From Nitzschia sp. DOCU1 (lineage: Eukaryota > Bacillariophyta > Bacillariophyceae > Bacillariales > Bacillariaceae): a stretch of DNA of 64,000 bases. The DNA lies in contig OX595985.1 in assembly GCA_951394045.1 (NCBI GenBank), positions 1,488,001-1,552,000 of the forward strand, read 5' to 3'. Shown in pieces: positions 33,274 through 44,717 of this stretch; the first letter of the stretch is position 1; each line of letters starts with the position of its first letter. The position numbers and the translations under genes were made by a program. The notes beneath the pieces are model-generated. The model did not search any database. It saw only the letters and a list, made by a program, of their open reading frames with translations, and had not been told where the DNA came from.

Positions 33274-33902
33274 TTTTCCGTTTATGTGCTGATAATGAGA
33301 AAGTCCTTCTCTTGTCGGGTACCCAAGACAACTTTTCACAATTTACTGGCTATAACAGGTCCAATAAAGGTAAGCGAAAGGTTTGGTGGATGCCCCAGTC
33401 TTATTCTCAAGGCAAAGGTAGTCGCCGCAATAAGCCAATGGATGACGGTCACAAGGTGATACCATAATGCCACCAACCGCGAATGCGATGATGATGACGG
33501 ACGCCCCCAAAAGGCGACGATGGCGTTGGCGGTGGGAGGCGATGAGATGGCTTGCTCTGCCCTTCGTCCGTCAGTAATGACCGTTGAGCCTGCCGGTCTT
33601 ACATGTGTATCGCGCCGCTCGATCAGCAGGACTCCGTTCCAATCATGGCGCCGGCGTGTGTGATGATGACAATGATCCGTAGTGTCGCCTCACGAATGGA
33701 AGGCAACAACAAAATAGCCATAGTGTTTGCTCGTCGCCATCATCCGAAACGAAATCGAACTTCCCTTCCCATTAAAAAGCATTGTTGGAAGCTGTGACCG
33801 AATATTATATTCTAGGGTGAACGTTCTTGCGAAATCTTGAATCGAATTTCGGCTTCATAAACGCTGCTGCCACTGCCCCACCACAAACCCCACAAAGAAA
33901 CC
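33274..33902. other. Divergent intergenic region, ankyrin-WW/GT32
   Basis: About 630 bp between two divergent starts; no gene, RNA or repeat is supported apart from GATGATG-rich low complexity. Confidence 0.4.
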
Positions 33903-36456
33903 ATGGAATTCCGACATTCCTCCACGACGGCGTCCTCTCGGTCCAGGATGGCAGCAATTGCCTCTTTAATTTCTGCCCTCTTCTTGGTGACCGTCGTGGT
34001 CGTTTCCAGGTCGGAGGAAATCGAGATGTTGTCAACGTTGACGTCGCCTGTGAACAATCACAACGCCCAAGTCGTTCCCCGTCGAACGCTCTCGGTTTCA
34101 GGGTCGACTTTACGCATCTTTTACGACGCCAGTCTGGACTCTGCCTCATCCTCAACGACGATTTATCGCAAGTTTCAACACGAGCTGCAGTCCGCTCCCG
34201 CTAGCTTGACGCTGGAACCCCTCCCGCTGAACGTTCATCAGCCTCCTTCCTTTGTGAAGGACTGTCCGGGAGTGGCCGAACGAATGCAAACATTTCTTGA
34301 TATTCAACAACCACATTTGGCACTGGAAGTCTTGAAATATTGTGCTTTTGTCAGTTCCCACGGCACGGGATTGTATTTGGATTCCAGGGCTAGCGTTCTG
34401 ATGGACACACTGGAGCATGTCGTGCAAAACATTGGCGGGGGCAATGCGAATGTGGCTGTCTTGAACGATCCTTTTGTCAAGGCGAGTATCCACGGTGCGC
34501 TCTTGTATTTGCATCCCTCCCATGCGACACGCAATCTAGAGTTGGTGAAACAAATGTTGGAGATTTTGATTTCCACCAAAGTGCAAGTCCTCTTGTCAAA
34601 TCCGACGTTACTCCCGAAATCATTGTACGATTTGGTGGCGACGAGCGCGGGAACTAGTCAATTAGTAGCTGGGCAGGGCGAAGGATGGTATTTCTTGCAA
34701 CATTCTTGTACCATTGAGCCACTGGGAGGGCGTCAAGTTACGGCGCCTATTTCGAGCTTTGCGCTACAGAGTCACCGGTACGAACAAGTGTTGCTGCTGT
34801 TGTCTTTTGTTGTCCGTGCTCATACACTAACTATTTTAACTACTTCTTTCTGTTCTTGCTTGTCAGCTTGACGCAAAACTGCCCCGAGCCAAATGGTTTT
34901 TGTTGCAGTATTGTGGATCCCATGGAACACAATCCGGTCATGATGACCAAACACTTGTTGTTGCCCTACCAAATTCTTCCTGATCCCAATCATTTGCCCA
35001 AACCTCTCAATGCTGAAGCCGGTCACTATGAAGAAGAAGATTTGCCTTTTATTTCGACTATTACCGAAGTGGTACACACGCATCCGGAGACGCCCCGGTT
35101 GACACCCAATTTTTTTGAGATTCTGCTCCAGAATGATTGTTTGCCATCCGACGTTAAGTGCAGCGATTGTTTGCGCGATAAGAAGGGCGCCAACTGTCAG
35201 AAATGTGCCAGTGTCTGCCCCTGCTATTGCAAGACACTCTGCCATATTCCGGTCGAAGAAAAGTTTATCAGCAAATCCTTGACGGTTCGACCGCCTTTGT
35301 ACGCCCGGGATCCTTCTCGACTCATTCCTCGCATTGTGCATCAAACATGGTTTGAAGAAGTTACGCCTTCCAAATATCCCAATATGAGTCGCCTCATTGA
35401 ATCGTTCAAACAGTCGGGGTGGGAGTACAAGTTCTATACCGACGACGAATCTGCAAACTTTTTGTCGACACACTTTCCTCCCGAAGTTCGCCAAGCCTAC
35501 GATGCATTGAAGCCAGGAGCCTTCAAGGCTGACTTGTTCCGTTACTGTGTCTTGTTGATTCATGGTGGCGTCTATGCGGACATGGATATTATGCTCGAAA
35601 CCAATTTGGATTTGGCGGTGGCAAATGACGTTGGATTCATGGTGCCCCAAGACGAACCCGGCACCCCAGTAAATCACCGCATGTGCCTGTGGAATGGTTT
35701 CATCGCGGCGGCGGCTGGTAAGTCATTTCTTTCCGTGCATGATTCAAAAAAGCGTCGTCATTCTCATTTTGTTTTGTTTTTTAAGGTCATCCCTTTTTGG
35801 CCAAAGTTGTCGAGGCGGTTGTAAACAACGTGAGGAACCGTTTTACCTCAGTTGACTATGACAACATGTTTTGCCCTGATCCCGAATTGAGCATTTTGCA
35901 CGCTTTTGATACTCTGTTTACTGCGGGCCCTTGCATTTTGGGTGCCTCGATCAATAAAGTGTTGGGTCGACACGGGCAGACACCCTTTCAAGCAGGAGAT
36001 ATGGATATCTGGGAATCTTCCAAGAAAGCAGCAACTGAAAAGGGTACGGACTTTGTCATTGGGATCGAGGACAAACCTTCTTCCCGAATTCCAGGCAGGA
36101 CGATTGTTCTGCACCAAAACAAGTGGGATGTGAGTAATTCTGCACGAGGCGAGTTGTGATGTAGTATCCGCTGGAAGTATCCACTCACACTGTGCTTTTC
36201 TCTCTACTAGATGGGCGCACATCGCTTCACTTTATTGGACCGCAACCTGGTTGTAGCTGCCACAGATTTGCCCGACGCCGATGATCGGGCCAACCAAGAA
36301 AAACCTCCTGAGCATTATTCCAAGACGCATGTCAAAGCGGGTATCTATGGAGTGGACAAGTTATACATCGATAACGTCAGGGCCAACGAAGAGTTGCGAT
36401 TTTATGTCGATGCACAGTGGAAACTCCCCACATCCCCGTCGACCAATACGCAGTAG
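33903..36456 (+). CDS. GT32-type (DXD) Golgi glycosyltransferase
   Basis: Four exons (33903-34777, 34867-35717, 35786-36129, 36211-36456) give about 771 residues. A signal anchor (MAAIASLISALFLVTVVVVS) near the N-terminus gives type II topology. The first 290 residues have no recognised domain. A Cys-rich segment follows (CSDCLRDKKGANCQKCASVC with CYC and LC after it), and then the catalytic part: PRIVHQTWFEEVTPSKYPN, SGWEYKFYTDDE, ALKPGAFKADLFRYC and GGVYADMDIM, where DMD is the metal-binding DXD motif. This is the OCH1/GT32 sugar-transferase fold that uses nucleotide sugars in the Golgi; the sugar is not predictable. Joins restore QSHR-LTQNC, AAAG-HPFLAKVV and KWD-MGAHRFT. The paired N-terminal region and the Cys-rich segment are unlike yeast OCH1. 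Confidence 0.87.
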
Positions 36457-37490
36457 AGTAGTCAAGAGGCCGGGGATTGAGCTAGGATTATTATTATTTC
36501 GACGTTGTACTTTATCCCTCATTCAATAGGAGACTCTCTGTCGGTATCTAGCAGAGCATTCATGCAACACCATCTTGGTTAAACCATAAAAAAGCCATTC
36601 CCAGCGCCATCTGAAGGGCAGTTTCTTCTTGGGTTGTAGTATTATTGTAGAGTGTGCAAGACGGCATGACATCCATCGAAACTGTTGTGTTCTGTCATTT
36701 TGAAGTTGAGTGATGTACACGCCGCAGACACGTGGGTTGTCGCTCGCGAACTCTTCTTTTCTAGTAGTGAACGCATTGGCTGTGCCCAATTACATTCTCC
36801 AGCGATTGTTACTACCTACAGTCAGTACGATCGTACACGGGGTGCCGAAGGAAGGATCGCGAATTAACTCCCCAGCCCTTGATTCTCTCTTTTGACTATC
36901 GCACCTGGCCAGTCAAATTCCCCACCGGGAAGACAAAAAAAAGAAGTGTCGCATGCGTCCATACCAGCCCTACTAGCCATCTTGTCACCGATCACGATTT
37001 AGGAAGGGCTTAATCTGTTTCAGCTGCTTGACTGCAATGTCTGAAGCGCATGACCAATCAAATCAGCGCTTCGAGCCATCTGCCCTAAACCATTGAGGAA
37101 AAACGTCTGTCTAATAAGTGGTCTACTCGTAGATGCAATAATCCCGATTTCACCGAGACCCAACGATGCTTCTCCATCGCTGATAACACTACTTGGTAAT
37201 ACATCACATTAACAGTACTGCAGTTTTGGTGGTGAGGCTCCCGCAATCTTACTGCTCTCTTTGCTCCTTCTCCGTCAAGTCCTTGCATAAGATTTCGCTA
37301 TTTATGATCGTTCGGTCGATCGTCGAGACGCCAATTATTCCGTCGAGAAACGTTTCCAATTCAGTGCAATCGTACGAGATTATAAGCAATCACTTCGTCT
37401 CATTCAATCTGATAGCTCCTTATCAATATCGGTGGGGACGTTCAGCAAAATCTCGCTTCAAGAATCAGGGAATAATAGTGCTATGAAATC
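36457..37490. other. Intergenic between two same-strand genes
   Basis: About 1030 bp with no supported gene or repeat. It contains the 3' end of the GT32 gene and the promoter of the next gene. Confidence 0.4.
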
Positions 37491-40159
37491 ATGACAGATG
37501 AACATCAAACACCGCTAGACACATCAACGATAACAACTGCAAATGCTAGCAGCAATTACCAGTCAGCATCTTCGGACGAGAAGAGCATAGCGCCACCAGC
37601 AATTCAAACTGGCCTGCCGACTTCAGCGCTACTCATACCTGCCGGCGATTCTTCTGGAGGCAGCGCGATTGCTACCCCTCTCCGAAAGGCGCTTCACGCT
37701 GCTGCTGCCTTGGCTTCCGTCACGGCTGGGAATGCTGCTTTGGGTGCAAAGTTCCCTGTCACTATTGATGCGGCGAATGCTACGCCGTCAACAAACGAAG
37801 AAGATCCCAAGCTAAATAAGTCTAATGCAACCCCACTCGCTACGGTTGCTGAAGACGATGCTACAGCTTCCTCCAAGAAGCGCAAAAGTACTAAAGTTAC
37901 ATTCCAGGGAAAATCAGCAAGGCAACCGCTACCTCCTATTGCTCCTTTGATGTTGCCTCACGCTGTTCCCGCAGGAATGCATATGCCATATGGTTATCTG
38001 GCTGGACATTCCCTATCCTTGCCGCCCTCTGCCTTGGGGACGCCAGGGGCCTATCATCAAATGCAAGCTGCCATTCAAGCCTCCGAAGTGCCGCACATCT
38101 TCCGTGATCGGCCACAACGTAGTGGCAAATGGACTCGAGAGGAAGAATGCTATGCTGACTTGCTGATAGAGCTATTTGAAAAGGGTCACATTGACGAGAA
38201 AAATGGGTCTACGCTGCGGAGTTTCCTCAGTCGTAAACTACACTGTGCTCCCATGAGAATCAGCAAGAAGTATGCTGGCAAGGGAATTGGAAAGATGGTC
38301 TTTCTGTCCAAGAACAGCTTCAGGGGTACTGGTGATGCGATTGGATCCCCCGCCTATCATAACAACATGCAAAGACTACGGCATGCTGAGGCTGAATTTT
38401 ACAAGAGTTGCTTTCCAGAAATAGATATGGTTCGTATCGGTTTTCTACTGCAATTCCAGTCTTTTGGTCGAACCTCTGACACCACGCATATTTCTTTCCT
38501 GATCATCTGCAGCAGCTAGTTCCGGGACAAGGTATTCCAATTCCGCCTCCTCTTCCTAACGTAAGTTGCTGGTGGCCAGCCAGTTTGTTAACCTTTGAGC
38601 CATCGTGCGCATTGACAACATCATGGAATGTCGTCGTTTCTTGTTGATATTCATAGATAATGAATCACCATCCAATCGCACCTGCGGTACCCCCTGCGCC
38701 TACTGGTTTCTTACCCGTGCTTGCCCCTGGAGCTTTCTTGGTCCCACTGCCACCTCGTGGTGGTCCACCGTCGACAGGAAATTCATCGTCGTGGACATCG
38801 CCCCCTCCTGCGGCACCACCGCCAGCTCTAATGCCGACGGTTCAGCCGCAACCCGATGCACCCCCTCCTGTGCCAAAGCCAGTGAGTGCTCGGGAATCAT
38901 TGGAGCAAGCATATTTACGAGTAACGCAACAAGAATTTACACCCGCGCCTACGCCGATCGCACCGGTGAGTCAACTGGCTGCCCAAAACATCTCGGATCG
39001 TCATGTGGAATCCTTGCGCCAACAGTACCACACCCCTCAGCCAGAAGCCGCGAACCCCCCGGCTACTGGAAACAGCAACGGACCTCTTGGCACCGATTCC
39101 ACAAGAAGTAAGAGAATGGGCCCGGCTTCTGATCCAGCGTTACCAGAAGGTCTGCCCAAAGCCAATGATTCAGCCCCAACCGAAATACCAGACTTCCTTT
39201 CGGGATTTGACAAGGTGGCGGGTCAATGCAATCCAAGCCCTCTCGAAACGATGCCCGCGTTCGATCCGTCTCAGTATTCCCCTAGCCGCTTTACTACCGG
39301 GTCCTTTGATGATTTTCACCGTCTTCTCGGTACCAATCTGACGCCCGATATCAAGAATCGCCTATCCGTCCCATTTCACCAAGGTCCGGATGTGGAGGTG
39401 AACTCTAACGCTCTTTCAGCACCGAGAGATATTCCATCCATACAAGCGCCAGATCATCAGAAGCAGTCGCAGAGAGCATCGTTCCAGGCCTTCGCCCCCT
39501 CCACAAGAAATCCGGGTCAGTTTCTGTTAGACCACGGGGCGCCCGCTTCGGCTCCTGAGCTAAGTGCACCTCTCCCCCCAGGACCAAGAATTCCCCCGCT
39601 ACAGTCGCCAACGAACCAACAGGAGATGTTGGATCGAGCTTTCAGCGAAGCCATGGCCGCGGCTGCACGCTCCGCTGGTACACCAGCCCATAGCCACCAC
39701 GTTGCGGATTCGTACAATATCTTTGCGCAGCAGTCCGCGATCGCCGCTAGCCAGCACTCAGCCTACATGGGCCCCCGAGGTCAGAATGGTGGAGGAGAGG
39801 ATGGCTTGCTTGTCATGATGGGGGGCCAGATTGAAACCATGATGGCTGGTACTTTCGCGCATGCTTGGTATCCGTCGTTTTCTCGACCTTCCGCGTCTAC
39901 CTTTCCAATGGCCGGTGTTGTCAGTGAGCCGTCCCATACCTCGTCAGAGCTAGGTAGTGACGAAGTACCAGGTTCTGGAACGGAGAGCAAACAAAACCCA
40001 TCCGATAGCAGCAGCAACGACTCTGATGGCACGAACTCGGAATCGTCGCGTAAGAAGGTTCGAATGGCGACCACGTTTCATCAATATGGTGACCTACCTG
40101 TCGGTCACGATCAGCGGCAGCAGATGGACAATACTAGGTACTATGGCGAAGGATCGTAA
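37491..40159 (+). CDS. Diatom-type SANT-like domain protein, likely nuclear regulator
   Basis: Three exons (37491-38429, 38513-38560, 38657-40159) give about 829 residues; the second exon encodes only 16. The first acceptor is a tandem NAGNAG (GCAGCAG), so one Gln may be optional. A basic patch (SSKKRKSTKVTFQGK) looks like a nuclear signal. The one clear domain (residues about 210-275) starts RSGKWTREEECYADLLIELF and continues LRSFLSRKLHCAPMRISKKY, ending in GKMVFLSKN. From memory this domain is expanded in diatoms; its first helix resembles Myb/SANT repeats, so DNA or chromatin binding is plausible but not shown. Everything after it is Pro/Ser/Ala-rich and disordered, as in transcriptional activators or repressors. 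No other motif was recognised. Confidence 0.8.
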
Positions 40160-40386
40160 GCTTTCTTCGGTGATCGAGGGGTACAGGACGCAGTGTCGGC
40201 TACCTGAGAGACTGTTAAAGCTAATTAATAAGTCCAGTACCCATGAATTGATTGTAACTGTGTTGCCTTGTCCTTCGCACGACCTTCTTTAACGTACTGG
40301 TGTCAGAACCGTTTCTCAACAATTCTATGTTTATGCGTAGATAATCCAGATTACTCATAAGTTTACGGGAGGCGACGGACTCCACT

Positions 40387-41551
40387 CTAGGATTCTAGGA
40401 GCGCAATCACTGCACATAGGCTGTGGTTTATGTGCAGTTCCGGCGTGAAGGCGTCTGGAGCATGACACATAGGACACGCAACAGTCCTTTGATACGTTCC
40501 CGTCAAGGAGTAGTCTTCGTCCGCCTTGCGAACCACGCATCCCCGACAGAGCGTATGGCCACAAGCTTGACTCATCGCGGGAATAGTGAGGGCATCGGGG
40601 TCCCGACTAAAAACTTGGTAGCAGCCATTACATCGCAGGACTTGTTGGAGTTGAAATCGATGAATCGAGACTTTTCCTTTCGACAATGTAGGCGACAGAA
40701 CTGAAGCACTACTAGAGGGTCCTTCTGATTCTGTGTGGGAAAGAGTCTGAGAAAGATCCGAATGTTTTGATCTCTTGGGGAAGGAACCCTCTGTTCCGTC
40801 GTAGTCTTGTCCTCGGTAGTCATCGTCCCATGTACTGACGGAGAGCATCAAAGAATCGTCGCAAGAGATAGTAGGATCGGCATAAGTTGTGGAAGCGTCG
40901 GTGGAAACAGTTGGAACGATCTTCCGGTTAAAACTCTTTCTGGGGGAATGGTGGCGGGGAGCCGACAGGGGTGGGTTGGGGTAAGAGTTCTTTGGGGAGC
41001 CCGAGGATAGTGGAGGAAAATTGTGCAAAGTGTATCGAACATTCAATGGTTGCCGGGCACTCTTTACAGGTGTCGAAAATTCATATCCCTTGGTGCTCCA
41101 AAAACTAGCGAGTATCTCAAAATCCTGATCTGGATCTCCGTGCAGCCGGTGGTAAACTGCATCTGGGGCGCGACACCATTCTATTAAAATCTTGTCGTTT
41201 TGGCGAGATTCCGCTTCAGATCCATGCTTCTGAAATTCTTCTTCGAGCTTTGATCGTGCACGTTCTAACAATACAATGGAGACGATGACATTGAAACCTG
41301 GCCTGACGACGCCGACGCTGGGCCAAATGGCGAATCGTTGTTTAGAGGTAGGCTGTATCTGAAAGAATCAAAGAACAAGATGAGAATTTCATGTGAAACG
41401 CCAGAGCAAAATTCCAAAGCAACGTTCTTACTCTATATATCAGTGGGCCCTTTTCATCAATCTGTGTCAGTGTGACACTCGTTTCAGGAGTATGGTCATT
41501 GAGCCAGAAATGCACCTCGCGGTTACTTGGTTCTATGCGTAAACTCTCCAT
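40387..41551 (-). CDS. MSP (VAP-like) domain protein with C-terminal RING finger
   Basis: Two exons (41432-41551, 40387-41358) give about 363 residues; the intron splits the first domain and the join reads PLIYR-IQPTSKQRFAIWPS. Residues about 1-75 have the major sperm protein pattern: LRIEPSNREVHFWLND, then VTLTQID, then RFAIWPSVGVVRPGFNVIV. MSP domains of VAP proteins bind FFAT peptides at membrane contact sites. The middle is Ser/Pro-rich. The C-terminal end is a RING finger: LRCNGCYQVF, CGHTLCRGC and CPMC, a C3HC4-like ligand set, suggesting E3 ubiquitin ligase activity. No C-terminal membrane anchor is present, unlike VAPs. A known MSP-RING combination was not recalled, so this architecture is a point of interest. 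Confidence 0.8.
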
Positions 41552-42169
41552 GATCTCGCCTCCTCAACTCTTGTTTGGTTGGTTACAGTAGCAAAGTTGC
41601 AACGTCGCAATACGGTCACGGTGCATGTGGGGTCCGATGCCATGCATTGCTACCATTCTCAGGCGGCGCCTGCCATAGTTGGTGGGTTTACCTTTTTCTG
41701 GATCTTGTGGCCGTCCAACAGAAAAGATGAGGCCCGGCGTGTGCCCTTCATGGGAATCGCCCTTGTTTTGTTTTCATGACTGAACAAGTTGAATGTTGAA
41801 AGGCCCAATATCATTTGGTTACCTACATGAGCATGCGTCGCCTCAACGGCTCAATGCATGGGCATTCCCTCCAATAGGTAAAATTTCTGCGAAACGCTTT
41901 GGGCGCCCAAGAGCACCGTAATCCACGTGGCGACGTACGTACTCGCGTATGTCGCACTCCGATGTTGGAGGGTGGTGTCGCAGTCAATGTCTTCGGTCAT
42001 TCTGGCGAAAAGCAGAAAGGCCCATCCCGCCACGGCACACGAAATCCACATTTTGCATTCCGGACCTCCCTTCCTCGACAAGAGAGGTTCGAGAAGCCGA
42101 CATACACATTATCCAAACAGAACACATCCTACTGAGCCGCTCGATAGTTAACAAGCAAGCTCAATAACA
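41552..42169. other. Divergent intergenic region, MSP-RING/LRR
   Basis: About 620 bp; no gene or repeat supported. Probably a shared promoter region. Confidence 0.4.
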
Positions 42170-44558
42170 ATGGCAACTCGGCTGTCCGCTGGTGTCGGCT
42201 ATGAAGCCGCTCCCCTCAACATCGCCGCAGGGGCCGAAGAGAGTCGAGGCCAAGCCACGAATCTTTCGGGTTCGCACCGGCCATCGACCACCAACAACAT
42301 TTTGAGTCAAGTGGAGTATTTTGCGGATGAAATGGTTCTGGGCGAACTAGAGAAGCGTGAAATCATGGGGATGCCGATTAATCGTCGCATGTCTGTAGCT
42401 ATGGTCTTGTGCTGCTGTGTTTCCGCGGTTGCGCTGATAGTCATTATGATAAAGGCATTTTCAGGGGGACATCACGAGGAGTCGTTGCCTCAAACGGCGA
42501 ATATTTCCCCACAGGAAGGACAGAAACGCTACGAAGAGATTCAGGCTTCCTTGGAACCCTTGACAGGAGTCTCGATCACGCAAAAGGGGACCCCCGAAGA
42601 GGCGGCATTGTACTGGATGGCCTACGAAGATCCCATGCAGTTGAGTCCCAGTGCTCACATTGACAAGTTGACGCAGCGATTCGTCTTGGCCACCTTTTAC
42701 TTTGCAACCAATGGAGAGGACTGGGAGCACCATTATTCTTTCTTGAGTGACTACGACGAGTGTGAATGGCATCACGATGGCGACGCCCCCATAGGTGTCT
42801 ACTGCGATACCAAGGGATATGTGGACGGGATTATTTTGCATGCCCTCAACTTGAATGGAACCTTGCCGCGTGATATCGGTTTGCTGACCCATCTTTCACA
42901 CATTGATCTCGCCGGGAACCAGATTCGAGGTAATCTGCCGTCGTCGCTTGGAATTCTTGGCGAGTTGACGCATTTGGATGTCAGTAAGTGCTTTGGTCGT
43001 TTGAATTATATGGTTCATTGCGAATGTCACCCTGACTTCTTAAATAATCTCCTACAGGCAACAATCACTTCTCAGGTTTTGCCCCCAATAATGCTGCAAA
43101 GTGGACGAATTTGAAAAATCTGTTCCTCAGTAAGTTATCACTTGACGACGTGTGCAACACCTTTGACATGCTTTGTGCGGGCTAACGACGATGTTTTTGT
43201 AGACAACAATAAGTTCGAAGGACAGATTCCGTATGAATACCTCGTGGATCTTCCATCCATCGTGGAAATCAATTTGAGTAACAATCGCTTCAATGGTATT
43301 GTTGTTGACGATCACATCAACGAATTGTGGGGCATGGAAAATCTGCAACGATTTGATATTTGTGAGTCCTCGTGTGCGAATGAGAGAAGATTGTTTGTCT
43401 GGAGTACTCATTTTTTGACCTTTGAACATTAGCCTACAACTCTTTTGAAGGACCGGTTCCGCCATTTCTCCGACGTATTGATAGTGTCAGGAAGTTGGAT
43501 TTTAGTAAGTAGCAGCCACGACTCGCAAGCATCATTGATTTGGGAAGGTATGGAGCGGGACCCTAACGCAGTGTTCCTTGCCTGTAGGTTACAATTCATT
43601 TACCGGCACCATTCCAGCTGTCTATGGTCGAATGAAGAGACTAGAATATTTTGACGTGAGCCACAACAAGTTGACTGGTTCAATTCCAACGGATTTTGGC
43701 GACAACAGCCAGTTCAGTGGGGACAAGGCAACCCTGATGGTCTTCAAGGCGTCCACCAACAACTTAGTGGGAGCCATTCCAACCTATATCGGCAACTTTC
43801 AGCAACTTGGAATCTTGGCGTTGGGTAGGTGCCCCTGGAGACTATTGAACGCTGAAGATTGTTCCCCTCAGCCACTCACTGACGTTTTCTCCGTTCATTC
43901 AACCAGATGACAATGGTTTGACTTCTTCCATTCCTACCCAACTTGGACAATTGTCGAGGCTTCAGATTCTAGATCTCAGTGAGTCAGTTCGAGCATTTCA
44001 CAAACTGTTACAACTAGGTTTCTTGTGCTCATCCCGTTTCCTCTTGTGGCACAACCAGGCGGTAATTCCTTGGTGAACTCTATCCCTACGGAATTCAGGG
44101 GAATGAAATCGTTGATCCAGTTGGATTTGTGTACGTTGCACAGCTGAGAGACTCGCATATTTTCGCCGCGAGAAGGAACGCCGACTAACTTTGCTCAATT
44201 CGTGCTCTACGACTTACTCTGAATTGCAGCTAACAACAAATTGGCGGGACGTATCCCCACCGAGCTGGGCGCTTTGGGCAGCTTGGATCGGATCGATCTT
44301 CGCAATAACAGTCTGGAGGGTTCTGTGCCAACTGAATTACGAGAATTGCCTGAACTCAAGACCCTCGTGATGAGTGGCAACAACTTTATTGGGCAGCTAG
44401 ATCCAATTCTCTGCAATCGACCCGAAAACTATCCAAAATGGCAGGCGTTAGAATCGGATTGTTTGGAGGACCTGTTAACGTGCTCGTGCTGCACAACATG
44501 CTGCAACGATAACCGTGACTGTTGCGCCCCGGGGACTGCTTCGTGCAACAATTTGTAG
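42170..44558 (+). CDS. Plant-type LRR membrane protein, one LRR per exon
   Basis: Eight exons (42170-42983, 43058-43129, 43203-43361, 43433-43504, 43588-43824, 43907-43978, 44059-44130, 44230-44558) give about 608 residues. The N-terminal cytosolic part is followed by one membrane span (SVAMVLCCCVSAVALIVIMI). The outer part has a WxxHYSFLSDYDECEWH cap and then LRRs of the plant type (LNGTLPRDIGLLTHLSHIDL, GNQIRGNLPSSLG, NNKLAGRIPTELGALGSLDR), ending in a Cys-rich cap (CSCCTTCCNDNRDCC). All seven introns are in phase 1 and fall at the same place in the repeat; four internal exons are exactly 72 nt, one repeat of 24 residues. There is no kinase domain, so this is a type II LRR receptor-like or adhesion protein. 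Such proteins are numerous in diatoms. Ligand unknown. Confidence 0.88.
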
Positions 44559-44717
44559 GCGACAACGAGTTGGGGCGCTCATGTCTGTTCTTGCGCAGCA
44601 ACTGAGTAGAAGTTCTTTCTTTCTTTAGAACCTTTTGTAATCGTGTGAACCACCACAGCGAATAGCGGCTTTTCGTTTTCAGCCACAGCGCAGTTTCTAG
44701 AATCGGTGGTACCTCTA

